64,000 nt of DNA from Bacteroidales bacterium (GCA_024401335.1 JAKSLH010000003.1:1-64000), one strand, 5' to 3'; counted from the stretch's first letter, positions 17,197 to 26,851 are shown. Notes: generated from the letters alone by a model not told the origin. Program-made: numbers and translations.

Positions 17197-18123
17197 ATGG
17201 CAAAAGTTACAGTTGTCGGTGCCGGTAATGTAGGCGCTACAGTAGCCGATGTATTGGCTTATCGTGAGGTTGCGAACGAAGTAGTTCTCCTCGATATCAA
17301 GGAAGGTGTAGCAGAGGGTAAGGCTCTCGATATTTTCCAGAAATCACCTGTTACAATGTACGATACTCGTACAGTTGGTGCAACAAATGATTATTCAAAG
17401 ACTGCTAATTCTGATGTTGTAGTTATCACTTCAGGTCTTCCACGTAAGCCTGGTATGACACGTGATGACCTTATCGGTGTTAACTCAGGTATCGTAAAGT
17501 CTGTTGTTGAGCAGGTTGTAAAGTATAGCCCTAAGGCTATTTTGATCATTGTATCAAACCCACTCGATGTAATGACATATCAGGCTCATTTGACATCTAA
17601 GTTCCCACGTAACCGAGTTATTGGTATGGCTGGTGTTCTTGATACTGCACGTTATAAGGCATTTATTGCAGAGGCATTGAATGTGTCTGTAAAGGATGTT
17701 CAGGCTCAGTTGCTTGGTGGTCATGGTGATACAATGGTTCCACTGCCACGTTACACAAACGTAGGTGGTATACCTGTTACAGAACTTCTTCCAAAGAAGA
17801 AGCTTGATGCTATTGTAGAGCGCACAAAGAACGGTGGTGGTGAGCTTGTTAAGTTGATGGGTACATCAGCATGGTATGCTCCAGGTGCATCAGCAGCTGC
17901 TATGGTTGAGGCTATCATCAAGGACCAGAAGAGAGTTTTCCCTTGCTGTGTAAAGCTCGAGGGTGAGTATGGCATTGATGACTGCTATCTTGGTGTACCA
18001 GTTGTACTTGGCAAGAAGGGTGCAGAGAAGGTGTTGAAGTTGAAGCTTACTAAGGAAGAGAATGAGCTTCTTCAGACTAGCCGCAAGCACGTTCTTGAGG
18101 TAATGGCTGTTCTTCAGAAGTGA
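17197..18123 (+). CDS. mdh: malate dehydrogenase (NAD)
   Basis: 308 aa from MAKVTVVGAGNVG; the ATG at 17152 would add 15 residues before the first beta strand and is rejected. It interconverts malate and oxaloacetate in the cytosol, in the reductive branch leading to succinate in this group. The Rossmann motif GAGNVGATVAD lies at residues 8-18. TSGLPRKPGMTRDDL (about 78-92) has Arg at the substrate-specificity position, marking MDH rather than LDH. The catalytic His is in GGHGDTMVP near residue 175. Codons look highly expressed. It has its own promoter and terminator. Confidence 0.96.
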   Translation: MAKVTVVGAGNVGATVADVLAYREVANEVVLLDIKEGVAEGKALDIFQKSPVTMYDTRTVGATNDYSKTANSDVVVITSGLPRKPGMTRDDLIGVNSGIVKSVVEQVVKYSPKAILIIVSNPLDVMTYQAHLTSKFPRNRVIGMAGVLDTARYKAFIAEALNVSVKDVQAQLLGGHGDTMVPLPRYTNVGGIPVTELLPKKKLDAIVERTKNGGGELVKLMGTSAWYAPGASAAAMVEAIIKDQKRVFPCCVKLEGEYGIDDCYLGVPVVLGKKGAEKVLKLKLTKEENELLQTSRKHVLEVMAVLQK

Positions 18124-18168
18124 TTTGCTGTCATAAGCCTGTTGAGGGCTGTGAAGTGAAATGATATG

Positions 18169-18203
18169 CTGGCAGGCGATGTTTCGTCTGCCAGTTTTTT
18201 TTT
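18169..18203 (+). terminator. terminator after mdh
   Basis: CTGGCAG/CTGCCAG stem (18169-18175 with 18188-18194) with further inner CGA/TCG pairing, followed by T9. Confidence 0.85.
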
Positions 18204-18301
18204 GTCACATATCTGTTGATTTGTGTGGTTGTATGTATCTTATTCCTTTTTTTTTCGTATAATGAAAAAGTTGAACTAAGTGATTTGATTAACTCTTTTC
18301 T

Positions 18302-19285
18302 ATGGCAAATCGTGTTTTGAAAACAGATAAAAAAGATTCTGGATCATCTTCGGAAAATAAATTTAATATTAAGTCTATTCTGATAATTGCTGCCATTGTA
18401 CTTGTTCTATGGTGGCTTAATGAACGTGTTGTCCCTGGCGTTTTGAATGGCAATGAAGAGAGTCCGGTTGCAGAACAGTCGGAAGCACAGGATAGTGACG
18501 TTGCTGTAGAAGTAGAAAAGACTACGCAGCCTGTCGATACAGGTGAGAAAGAGTGTTCTCAAGAAGTGCAGGCAGAACAGCCGGAGAAGTTAGATGATGT
18601 CAAGTCGATTGGAGGAGTGAATGTGCCAAGTAGGGTAGGTGATAATCAGATAGTGGAACATTCGGTATATGTGCTCTCTTACAACAATACACATGAACAA
18701 GCTGACTGGGTTTTTTATAAGTTGACGAAATCAATGATTAATGGCCAGACAATAAGGTCGAATGATTTTCGTGAGGACCCTATGGTGAAGCTTGTCACTG
18801 CGTCTACGGATGATTATAGAGGTTCTGGATATAGCAGAGGACATCTTTGTCCGTCTGCAGATATCAGAACAGATGAGGAGGCTAATTCTGAAACGTTCTA
18901 TATGAGCAATATGAGTCCGCAGCTATCCGAGTTTAATGGCGGAATATGGAATGACTTAGAGGGCCAAGTTAGGCATTGGGCCCGTAAGCATAATGAAGTG
19001 TGGGTTGCTACGGGGCCTGTGTTGAAAAAAGGTTTGAAAAAGATAGGTAGAAATACAAAGGTTTCGGTGCCAGAGTTGTACTATAAAATAGTTTATTCTT
19101 CGAAAAGTGGCGGTCGAATGATAGCTTTTGTAATGCCAAATGAAGATTGTGAAGGTCATACATATGACGAGTATGTTGTGACTGTTGATGAAATAGAGGA
19201 GATGACTGGAATCGATTTCTTCCCAGGTGTAGCAAATGAAGCGTCTCTTGAATCGAAAACTGGTTCATTGGGATGGTGGAATTGA
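18302..19285 (+). CDS. membrane-anchored DNA/RNA non-specific endonuclease
   Basis: 327 aa. A single hydrophobic segment lies near residues 25-42 (SILIIAAIVLVLWW), followed by an acidic Glu/Gln-rich linker (about 55-105) and a NUC1/EndA-type nuclease domain. The active-site motif is SRGHLCPSAD near residues 178-187, a variant of DRGHLAPAAD that keeps the catalytic His, with NMSPQ and N-GGIWNDLE supplying the metal-binding Asn region. These Mg2+-dependent beta-beta-alpha-metal nucleases cut DNA and RNA. The single N-terminal anchor suggests an external or periplasmic domain for nucleic acid scavenging; the location is inference. Confidence 0.9.
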   Translation: MANRVLKTDKKDSGSSSENKFNIKSILIIAAIVLVLWWLNERVVPGVLNGNEESPVAEQSEAQDSDVAVEVEKTTQPVDTGEKECSQEVQAEQPEKLDDVKSIGGVNVPSRVGDNQIVEHSVYVLSYNNTHEQADWVFYKLTKSMINGQTIRSNDFREDPMVKLVTASTDDYRGSGYSRGHLCPSADIRTDEEANSETFYMSNMSPQLSEFNGGIWNDLEGQVRHWARKHNEVWVATGPVLKKGLKKIGRNTKVSVPELYYKIVYSSKSGGRMIAFVMPNEDCEGHTYDEYVVTVDEIEEMTGIDFFPGVANEASLESKTGSLGWWN

Positions 19286-19377
19286 CATAATGGCGCAAAA
19301 AATGTAAAAAAAGGTTGTGCTATTTCGGAATATTATTTAATTTAGCAAAAAATAAAAGGCATAGACTATATACTATT

Positions 19378-19806
19378 ATGAAAATAAAGAATGTAATTCT
19401 TTCGCTAGCTGTTCTTGCTGGCATAATGATTCCGACAGAAGTAAATAGCCAGGCAGAGGCTGTTGAAGCAAGTTGCAAGAATTGTTTTGAAAATTCTTTT
19501 GTTGTTACAGGAAAGCCATTTCGTGCTTTGTTGACAGGTGATGAAGTGGCAGAGTTCAATGCTACATTGTTCTCGGGAACTACATATAGAATTGCGGCAG
19601 GTTCTGCAGGTAAGAATTATATTATTTTCAATGTATATGATTCAGAGCGTAACCTTTTGTTTTCTAACAAAGATTATGACAATGCCCAGTATTGGGATTT
19701 CTCTGTAGATGGTTATCTAGACTGTATTGTAGAAGCTCGTTTGGATAATACAATAGCATCTTCTGGTTTCGCTATTGTTATGACTGGCTTTAAGTTGAAT
19801 GAATAA
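19378..19806 (+). CDS. small secreted protein of unknown function
   Basis: 142 aa from the ATG at 19378; the frame opens upstream at 19315 but the signal peptide begins at MKIKNVILSL. The signal peptide ends around VNSQA (residue 22). The mature part has a CKNC pair near residue 33 and alternating hydrophobic strands, probably an all-beta domain resembling a pre-peptidase C-terminal type fold. I do not recognise a family. It lies 24 bases before the ABC gene and may be cotranscribed with it. Confidence 0.75.
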   Translation: MKIKNVILSLAVLAGIMIPTEVNSQAEAVEASCKNCFENSFVVTGKPFRALLTGDEVAEFNATLFSGTTYRIAAGSAGKNYIIFNVYDSERNLLFSNKDYDNAQYWDFSVDGYLDCIVEARLDNTIASSGFAIVMTGFKLNE

Positions 19807-19830
19807 TCTGTAATATACAGATAGCGGGTA

Positions 19831-22800
19831 ATGAGCGAGCGTATTCTAGATGCTCTGGTACATCTTTTCGCGGTAATTGCATCAGTGCGTAGCACTGAGA
19901 GTTTGCGCGAACGACGAGATGTTGTCTATGACTTCTTGTTGCATCAGCTCAATAAGGATTTAGCAAACTACTACATAAAACTATTTGACGATTATTATCG
20001 TCAGAGTATTGAACAGGGGCGTAAGAGTAATAACCAGTATAAGGTTATTTCGCGTGTGACGTCAAAAGTGACGCGTATAGCCATTGAGATCAATAGGGAA
20101 CTATCACCATATCAAAAGTATATTGTTCTTGTTGAGTTGTATGAGTATCTCAATACGGGTGAGATATCATATATCGAACAGGGATTGGCAAATGATGCTG
20201 TAGCAGACAAGTTTAATATAAATAAAGAAGAACTTGCTCTGATGCAGTCTTTTGTTTTTGAGACCATGTCAGTTACCGATAAGGTTGTGTTTTCGGGTGA
20301 TGAGAACTGCATGGAGATTATGGAGCCAAAACATGTGTATTGGGAGGACTTGGTTGGTGAGTTGCATTTTATTTATATACCATCGATAAGCATATTCCTT
20401 TTCAAGTATTTTGGTACTGGTGAGATAGAGATGAATGGTTCTCTCATAAGGGAGAACAAGACATATATGATGCGTGCTGGCACATCGTTGAAAAATAATG
20501 TCAGTGCGCCTATTTTCTTTTACGACATCATGCAGCATGTGGTGTCGCAAAGTGTTCAGGAACAGATTACTCTTGAGTGTAGAAATGTAGTCTATAATTT
20601 CAACCCTAAGGTTGTAGGCCTTCATAAATTCTCGTTTGAATCAAGATCTGGTCAGCTTGTAGGTATCATGGGTGTAAGTGGCTCAGGTAAGAGTACATTT
20701 GGATATGTGATATCGGGTATGGCTAAGCCTCAAGAGGGTAATGTATATATCAATAATATAGATATATATAAAGATCCTGAAGCTGTGAAGGGATTGATAG
20801 GCTATGTGTCGCAAGATGATATCCTTATTGAGGATTTGACAGTCTATGACAACTTGTATTTCAATGCAAGAATGTCGTTTGACAATTTGTCAATGGAAGC
20901 CATAAAGGATAGTATAGACACAACTCTTCATACGCTTGGTCTATATGAGATAAAGGACATCAAGGTTGGTAGTCCTTTGAACAAGAAGATTTCCGGTGGC
21001 CAGCGTAAGCGTCTGAATATTGCCATAGAGCTTATTCGTGAGCCTGCAATAATGATATTGGACGAGCCGACATCTGGTTTGTCATCGCATGATTCACAGA
21101 ATATTATTGAACTCTTGAAAGACTTGACTTTCAAGGGAAAACTCATATTTGTTGTTATCCACCAGCCATCTTCTGACATCTTCAAGATGTTTGATAAGTT
21201 GCTTGTTCTTGATACAGGTGGTTATCTCATCTATAATGGCAACCCTGTAGAAAGTCTCACTTATTTCCGCTATCACTTGCAGATGCTTAACAGTCGTGAG
21301 GTAGAATGTAGGCGATGTGGTAATGTGAATGTTGAACAGGTACTCAACATGATAAGTATGCCAATCGTTGATGAGTATGGTAATTCAACAAAAGACAGAA
21401 AAGTAACTCCTGAAGAATGGTATGAGAAGTTGTATTGGGGTGCGCTTGATTCTTCATATATAGCAGATCCTGAGCCTCTTCCTCAGATTACATTCAAGAC
21501 ACCTAATAGGATAAAGCAGCTGTTTTTGTATTTTGCTCGTGATATAAAATCAAGGTCTGCCAATCTGCAATATATGCTTATCAACATTTTTGAAGCACCG
21601 CTATTGGCGTTGTTGCTTTCTGTGTTGATACGATACTATAATATCTCGGATTATGACGGCGTATATAGTTATGCTGCCAATCCTAATATCCCTGTATATC
21701 TTATTATTTCCGTTATTGTCGCTTTCTTCATCGGATTGACGGTTAGTGCAGAGGAGATTATTCAAGACCGGCAGATTATAAAACGTGAAGCCTTCTTGAA
21801 TTTGAGTAGATTCAGTTACATAATGTCTAAATGTCTTATGACATTGATATTGTCGGCGGTACAAATGTTGTTTTTTGTGCTTGTTGGTAATTCTATACTT
21901 GGCATTGAAAACATGTGGGGCGAGTATTGGCTTGTTTTATTTACGACGGCAGTATCGGCCAACCTTATAGGACTTATATTGTCGGATAGTCTGGATAAAA
22001 CAATTAATATATACATTATTATACCGTTTATGATAATTCCGCAGCTCATACTTAGTGGTGTGTTTGTGAAATTTGAAAAGATGAATCCGGATGTTAGTAG
22101 TGTTACAAGTGTTCCATGGTATAGTAATGTTATTACAGCAAGATGGGCGTTTGAGGCTTTGGCTGTAAATCAATTTGTGTACAATGAATATGAGAAGGAT
22201 TTCTATCAGTTCCACAAGACAAAGAGTCAGGCGACATATTATAAGGATTATTGGGCGCCAACATTAAAGGTTGATCTTGATAAGGTAAATAAGGCAGTCA
22301 GTCATGGTAATGATGCAGAAGCCAGAAGGTTATTGTTGTTGCTTAAAAATGAACTTTTGGATCCTAATAACAAGTTCGGCGATTTAAAGCAACCTCGCGA
22401 AGAAATGTTTAGCATGGCATTGTTTGGTTCTGCGACATATTCTACTTTGATGGATTATATAGAATCAGTAAGAAAGTTTAATGTCCAAAGATTTAATAGA
22501 GCTGATCTTGCTGAGGATAAATATAGAAAGAGTATACCGCGTGACCAGCTTGAGGAGCTAAGAACAAGGTACAATAACAGTAGTATAAGTGATTTTGTTT
22601 GTTCGAAGAGTGGGGCAGTTGTTTCCGATGTCATAATGGAATATGACAATCGTTTGTGGCAAAAGTCCGAGGCTGTCTATCAGGATACAGACAAATCGTT
22701 TAAGGCACCGTTGTTTACTCCATACAAGGTTGTTGGGGGAGAGAAGATTGATACCTTCATGTTTGATGTTCTGATTATGTGGCTGATGAATATTATTTTG

Positions 22801-22884
22801 TTCTTTGTTCTTCAGGCGGGAGTCATTGGTAATTTGTTACGTAATGGATTGGGGATAAGGTTCTTTGTGAAGCGAGGTAAGTAA
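19831..22884 (+). CDS. large ABC-2 type transporter: TerB-like, ATPase and membrane domains fused
   Basis: 1017 aa. Residues 1-150 are helical and resemble a TerB-like domain; about 170-240 is a beta region with repeated Gly turns; 245-480 is an ABCG-type ATPase with Walker A GVSGSGKST near 281, signature SGGQRKR near 390 and Walker B IMILDEPTSG; 585-1010 holds six membrane helices with a large extracytoplasmic insert (about 780-960) before the last. Fused ATPase-membrane order is that of ABCG half-transporters, which would dimerise in the inner membrane. Substrate unknown. Its stop codon directly abuts the recF start, so the genes are probably cotranscribed. Confidence 0.85.
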   Translation: MSERILDALVHLFAVIASVRSTESLRERRDVVYDFLLHQLNKDLANYYIKLFDDYYRQSIEQGRKSNNQYKVISRVTSKVTRIAIEINRELSPYQKYIVLVELYEYLNTGEISYIEQGLANDAVADKFNINKEELALMQSFVFETMSVTDKVVFSGDENCMEIMEPKHVYWEDLVGELHFIYIPSISIFLFKYFGTGEIEMNGSLIRENKTYMMRAGTSLKNNVSAPIFFYDIMQHVVSQSVQEQITLECRNVVYNFNPKVVGLHKFSFESRSGQLVGIMGVSGSGKSTFGYVISGMAKPQEGNVYINNIDIYKDPEAVKGLIGYVSQDDILIEDLTVYDNLYFNARMSFDNLSMEAIKDSIDTTLHTLGLYEIKDIKVGSPLNKKISGGQRKRLNIAIELIREPAIMILDEPTSGLSSHDSQNIIELLKDLTFKGKLIFVVIHQPSSDIFKMFDKLLVLDTGGYLIYNGNPVESLTYFRYHLQMLNSREVECRRCGNVNVEQVLNMISMPIVDEYGNSTKDRKVTPEEWYEKLYWGALDSSYIADPEPLPQITFKTPNRIKQLFLYFARDIKSRSANLQYMLINIFEAPLLALLLSVLIRYYNISDYDGVYSYAANPNIPVYLIISVIVAFFIGLTVSAEEIIQDRQIIKREAFLNLSRFSYIMSKCLMTLILSAVQMLFFVLVGNSILGIENMWGEYWLVLFTTAVSANLIGLILSDSLDKTINIYIIIPFMIIPQLILSGVFVKFEKMNPDVSSVTSVPWYSNVITARWAFEALAVNQFVYNEYEKDFYQFHKTKSQATYYKDYWAPTLKVDLDKVNKAVSHGNDAEARRLLLLLKNELLDPNNKFGDLKQPREEMFSMALFGSATYSTLMDYIESVRKFNVQRFNRADLAEDKYRKSIPRDQLEELRTRYNNSSISDFVCSKSGAVVSDVIMEYDNRLWQKSEAVYQDTDKSFKAPLFTPYKVVGGEKIDTFMFDVLIMWLMNIILFFVLQAGVIGNLLRNGLGIRFFVKRGK

Positions 22885-23988
22885 GTGTACGTTAAAAATC
22901 TTCATATAATAAATTATAGGAACATATCTCAGGCAGATCTTGAATTGTCTGAGGGAATTAATTGTTTCGTTGGTTTGAATGGTGCAGGCAAGACCAATTT
23001 GCTTGATACTATTTATTATATGTCTTTTTGTAAGAGTTTTTTTACATCTCAAGATAGTCAGAATATATGTCATAATGAACCATTTTTTGTGCTTCAGGCT
23101 GTTTATGATCGCAATGGATTGGATGAGCAGATATATTGTGGCGTTAAACGAGGTTCAAAGAAACAATTTAAGCGCAACAAGAAAGATTATCAGCGTTTGT
23201 CTGAGCATATAGGTCTGCTTCCTCTAGTGATTATAGCACCATTTGATGAGTTGCTTATTGCTGATGGTTCGGAAGAGAGAAGGAAATACATGGACAGCGT
23301 TATATCTCAATGTGATAAGGTTTATCTTGAGAATCTTTTGCGTTATAATAGATTGTTACAGCAGAGGAATGCATTGTTGAAGCAGATGCAGGAGCAGGAA
23401 AATCCTAACTCGACATTGCTTGATGTATTTGATATACAGATGGCGCAGCTTGGTAATGTGATTTCCGATAGAAGACAACAGTTTATAAATTGGCTAAAGC
23501 CTGTCTTGTCCGAATATTATAAACAGATATCGTCTGATAATGAGCTTGTTTCTATGGAGTATGTGACAGGACTTCAGAGATATGATTTTTATCAAGGCTA
23601 TGTAGAGTCAAGACAACGTGATATTGTGTTGGGTTATACATCAAGAGGTGTTCATAAGGATGATGTAGAATTTTCGTTAGGTGAATACCAGATAAAGAAG
23701 GTAGGGTCGCAGGGACAGAGAAAGTCGTTTGTTATTGCCCTTAAACTCGCTCAATTCCAGTATCTGACTGAATATAATGGTGTAAAGCCTATTCTGTTGT
23801 TGGATGATGTTTTTGATAAATTAGATGCAGTAAGAGGTGATAATCTTATTTCGCTTGTTGCGTCGGAGCAGTTTGACCAGATTTTTGTTACAGATACAAA
23901 TAGAGACAGATTGAAGGCTGTTCTTCAGAAATCATCAAAAAGTTATAAGATATTTGATGTTGTCGTAGGCAGTATAACTGAAGCATAG
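22885..23988 (+). CDS. recF: DNA replication/repair protein RecF
   Basis: 367 aa, normal length. It loads RecA at gaps in single-strand-binding-protein-coated DNA. The start is GTG, directly after the preceding TAA with no spacing. LKIxNYRNI-like N-terminus, Walker A GLNGAGKTN (about 29-37), SMC-like signature SQGQRKSF near 272 and Walker B PILLLDDVFDKLD near 308 are all present. It is followed after 2 bases by dciA, an arrangement common in Bacteroidetes. Confidence 0.96.
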   Translation: MYVKNLHIINYRNISQADLELSEGINCFVGLNGAGKTNLLDTIYYMSFCKSFFTSQDSQNICHNEPFFVLQAVYDRNGLDEQIYCGVKRGSKKQFKRNKKDYQRLSEHIGLLPLVIIAPFDELLIADGSEERRKYMDSVISQCDKVYLENLLRYNRLLQQRNALLKQMQEQENPNSTLLDVFDIQMAQLGNVISDRRQQFINWLKPVLSEYYKQISSDNELVSMEYVTGLQRYDFYQGYVESRQRDIVLGYTSRGVHKDDVEFSLGEYQIKKVGSQGQRKSFVIALKLAQFQYLTEYNGVKPILLLDDVFDKLDAVRGDNLISLVASEQFDQIFVTDTNRDRLKAVLQKSSKSYKIFDVVVGSITEA

Positions 23989-23990
23989 AT

Positions 23991-24287
23991 ATGGAAGGGA
24001 AATGGGATACTTCAAAGCGTTTGTCGGAAGTCGTTATGGAATACATGCGAGATAACGACATCACTAAAAAAATGCTAGAAAATAGAGCGATAAGCCTTTG
24101 GCAAGTTGTTATAGGACCAACTGCACAACGTAGTACAAAAAATGTATATATGCACGATGGTGTAATGTATGTTGAAATGACATCTAGTGTAGTGCGTCAT
24201 GAATTACTTATGCTTAAATCTCATATTATCAGTCGGTTGAATGAGGCTGTTGGCAAACAATTAGTGACTGATATTATTTTTAAATGA
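23991..24287 (+). CDS. DciA-like protein (DUF721), probable helicase loader
   Basis: 98 aa. The core pattern W-x-x-V-x-G-P-x-x-x-x-S-T...G-x-M-Y-V-E-M-x-S-S-V-x-R-H-E-L matches DUF721/DciA, the ancestral loader of the replicative helicase DnaB. It begins 2 bases after recF. It has a KH-like core but no long disordered tail. Confidence 0.85.
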   Translation: MEGKWDTSKRLSEVVMEYMRDNDITKKMLENRAISLWQVVIGPTAQRSTKNVYMHDGVMYVEMTSSVVRHELLMLKSHIISRLNEAVGKQLVTDIIFK

Positions 24288-24366
24288 AAAGTGTAACATA
24301 ATGTTTGCCGTTGCGTAAATAACATTGTTTTTGGTTAGTAAATAGACCGTTAAGGTCATAAGATAT

Positions 24367-24392
24367 ACTACGCTCGTTGAGAGTAGTTTTTT
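24367..24392 (+). terminator. terminator 1 after recF-dciA
   Basis: ACTAC-G-CTC / GAG-A-GTAGT stem with GTT loop followed by T6. Confidence 0.7.
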
Positions 24393-24419
24393 CATGCACA
24401 ACTCTGATTATTTTTTTAG

Positions 24420-24451
24420 CTCAGCGCCGTGATGGTTGCTGAGTTTTTTTT
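24420..24451 (+). terminator. terminator 2 after recF-dciA
   Basis: CTCAGC/GCTGAG stem (24420-24425 with 24438-24443) followed by T8. It is a second hairpin in tandem 30 bases after the first. Confidence 0.7.
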
Positions 24452-24511
24452 GTTGTGTGGTCTTGTGGCGTTTTTGTGTGTTATGTTGATGATTAAGTGA
24501 CTTTTTTGTAT

Positions 24512-24519
24512 TAAATTTG
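24512..24519 (+). promoter_or_regulatory. -7 promoter element for the amidase operon
   Basis: TAAATTTG fits TAnnTTTG, 31 bases before the amidase ATG. A TTG at 24486-24488 is 23 bases upstream, slightly long. Confidence 0.5.
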
Positions 24520-24550
24520 TATTTAGTTTTCTCATTGATTATATAGTCAT

Positions 24551-25627
24551 ATGAAGCAATATATTATTTGTTTCCCTCTCTTTGCTATGCTGTTATGCAT
24601 TGTGCGTCCAGTTGATGTTTGGGCTCAGAAGGCACTTAAAACAGTCGTGCTTGATGCTGGTCATGGTGGCAAGGATTCTGGTGCAGTAGGTAAAAAATCT
24701 AAGGAGAAAGATATTGTATTAGATGTTACATTGCGTCTTGGTAAAATGATAAATGACAGTTTGCCAGAGGTTAATGTTGTCTATACACGCGATAATGACA
24801 CCTTCATTCCTTTGAATCAGCGAGCTGATATTGCCAATAAGGCTGGTGCCGATTTCTTTATTTCTATTCATGCAAATTCATCAACTTCAACTGATGTCAC
24901 TGGTGCTGAAACATTCGTTTTGGGTCTGCATAGGTCGAAGGATAACCTTGAAGTAGCGCAGAAGGAAAACTCTGTTATCGTTCTTGAGGAGGATTACGTA
25001 AACCAGTATGAGGGCTTCGACCCGACACAGCCAGAATCATATATTATGTTTGAGTTAATGCAGAATGTTTATCTTGAACAAAGTATTGTTATGGCATCAC
25101 AGATTCAGGACTCTTTTGTCAAGAGTAGTAGAGGTGATAGAGGTGTGAAGCAGGCGGGATTTCTTGTTTTGCGACAAACTTCCATGCCGAGTGTTCTTGT
25201 AGAACTAGGTTTTATAAGCAATGCCGAGGAAGAGGCTTATATGATGAGTGAAGGAGGCAAGTGTGAACTTGTTAATGCAATGTTCAAGTCGTTTAGGACA
25301 TACAAGACCCTTTATGATAACAGCAATAAGGCACAGGTTGTTAAACTCGACAAAAAGGAGGCTGATGATGATAAAGGTATAATATTTGGTGTTCAAATAG
25401 CTTCTACTTCTAAGAAACTTGATAAATTGCCTACGAAATATGGTGAAGTATATATGTATGAGGAGAAGGGCGTTTTTAAATATTATGTAGGAAAAACAAG
25501 AAAATATGAGCAGATAGTTCAGGTTAAGAAGAGTGTTAAAGCTGATTATCCTGATTGTTTTGTTATTGCTTTTGAAGACGGAAAACGTGTCACTGAAAAA
25601 TACGCACGCAGAAAACTAAAGGACTGA
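24551..25627 (+). CDS. N-acetylmuramoyl-L-alanine amidase with SPOR-like tail
   Basis: 358 aa. A signal peptide (to about 25) precedes an Amidase_3 zinc domain: VVLDAGHGGKDSG (36-48, first zinc His), FFISIHANSS (about 100) and LVELGFISN (about 217, catalytic Glu). The family cuts the bond between muramic acid and the stem peptide in septal peptidoglycan. The C-terminal 85 residues (GVQIAST...YYVGKTRKYEQ...FEDGKRV) look like a SPOR peptidoglycan-binding domain. The MCE gene follows after 3 bases. Confidence 0.92.
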   Translation: MKQYIICFPLFAMLLCIVRPVDVWAQKALKTVVLDAGHGGKDSGAVGKKSKEKDIVLDVTLRLGKMINDSLPEVNVVYTRDNDTFIPLNQRADIANKAGADFFISIHANSSTSTDVTGAETFVLGLHRSKDNLEVAQKENSVIVLEEDYVNQYEGFDPTQPESYIMFELMQNVYLEQSIVMASQIQDSFVKSSRGDRGVKQAGFLVLRQTSMPSVLVELGFISNAEEEAYMMSEGGKCELVNAMFKSFRTYKTLYDNSNKAQVVKLDKKEADDDKGIIFGVQIASTSKKLDKLPTKYGEVYMYEEKGVFKYYVGKTRKYEQIVQVKKSVKADYPDCFVIAFEDGKRVTEKYARRKLKD

Positions 25628-25630
25628 ACC

Positions 25631-26851
25631 ATGGCATTGAATAGAAATTTTAAAATAGGCGTTTTTGCTGTTGTTGCATTTGTGATTTTAGTTGCTGGTG
25701 TCAATTATCTAAAGGGACAAGATATGCTCTTTAGAGGCAATAAGTATTATAGTTATTACGAAAATGTCAATGGCCTTACCGATGCTAGTCCGGTATATTA
25801 TAAGGGTTTTAAGGTTGGTTCTGTTAGAAATATAGATGTTTGTATAAATGAACCAGATGATAGGCGTTTTAAGGTTACTTTTGCTCTTGAACAGCCATTG
25901 GATTTACCTGTAGATACTCGTGTTGATATATTTTCAACGGATTTGTTAGGTGGCATGGGTATAGACCTTGTGTGGGGCAGTAGTAGTGAAATGGCGGAAA
26001 ATGGAGCGGTGCTTCCTTCTTCTGTCAGACTCGGTTTGACCGATGAATTGTTGCCTTTAAAGGATAAGACTGAGGTGCTTGTAGAGAGTCTTGATACGGC
26101 AATTGGTAATGTTAATGGTATAATTGGTGGTGAGAATGGCAAACATCTCTCTGATGCTATAGTTGCTTTAAATGCTACTCTTGAAAATCTAGAGAAGATC
26201 ACTCGAGATATCAGCAAGATGACACATAGTAATGGCGTTTTGACAGAAAGTTTAACAGGGCTTGATAGTCTTATGTCGTCTCTTGGTAAACAAGGGGGTA
26301 ACATTAATATGACACTTGATGGTCTTGGTAAGTTCTCTCAGCAGTTGGCTGCATCACAAATGGATTCTTTAGTCGCAACGCTTAATTCTACTATGAGCTC
26401 GCTTGGCAGCATAATAACGTCTGTTGATAGTGCTCAAGGGACGATCGGTAGGTTAATCAACGACTCTAAGTTGTATGATAAATTGGCAGAATCCTCGGAA
26501 AACCTTAACAGACTTTTGGTTGATGTGCGTCTTAATCCATCTAGATATGTGAAGATTTCCGCTATTAACTTTGGGAAAAACACCTATTTCTCTGATGCAG
26601 GTAATGGTCTCGCGATGATAGGTTTGATATATAGTGTGAGTTTAGCGACATCATCAGTACCATTGGATTTCCCGACAGAGATAGAAGGTAATAAAGTAAT
26701 AGAATATCATAAGGACAAGAAAAACTATGAGTATCTTGTCGGTCAGTTTAGAGAAAAGGGAAAAGCAGAAGAATTTATGTTGAAAATGCGTGCGACATAT
26801 AAAAATGCTGTTGTTAAAGCATATGAAGATGGCAAGGAAGTGTCGCTTTAG
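25631..26851 (+). CDS. MlaD/MCE family lipid-transport protein
   Basis: 406 aa. One N-terminal membrane helix (about 8-28) and an MCE domain (about 37-115: GLTDASPVYYKGFKVGSV, then LLGGMGIDL) mark the periplasmic substrate-binding ring of an Mla-type phospholipid transporter. A long helical region (about 150-300) follows. The last 45 residues (YEYLVGQF...VVKAYEDGKEV) resemble the SPOR-like end of the amidase just upstream. The partner MlaE and MlaF genes are not in the window. It is cotranscribed with the amidase. Confidence 0.88.
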   Translation: MALNRNFKIGVFAVVAFVILVAGVNYLKGQDMLFRGNKYYSYYENVNGLTDASPVYYKGFKVGSVRNIDVCINEPDDRRFKVTFALEQPLDLPVDTRVDIFSTDLLGGMGIDLVWGSSSEMAENGAVLPSSVRLGLTDELLPLKDKTEVLVESLDTAIGNVNGIIGGENGKHLSDAIVALNATLENLEKITRDISKMTHSNGVLTESLTGLDSLMSSLGKQGGNINMTLDGLGKFSQQLAASQMDSLVATLNSTMSSLGSIITSVDSAQGTIGRLINDSKLYDKLAESSENLNRLLVDVRLNPSRYVKISAINFGKNTYFSDAGNGLAMIGLIYSVSLATSSVPLDFPTEIEGNKVIEYHKDKKNYEYLVGQFREKGKAEEFMLKMRATYKNAVVKAYEDGKEVSL

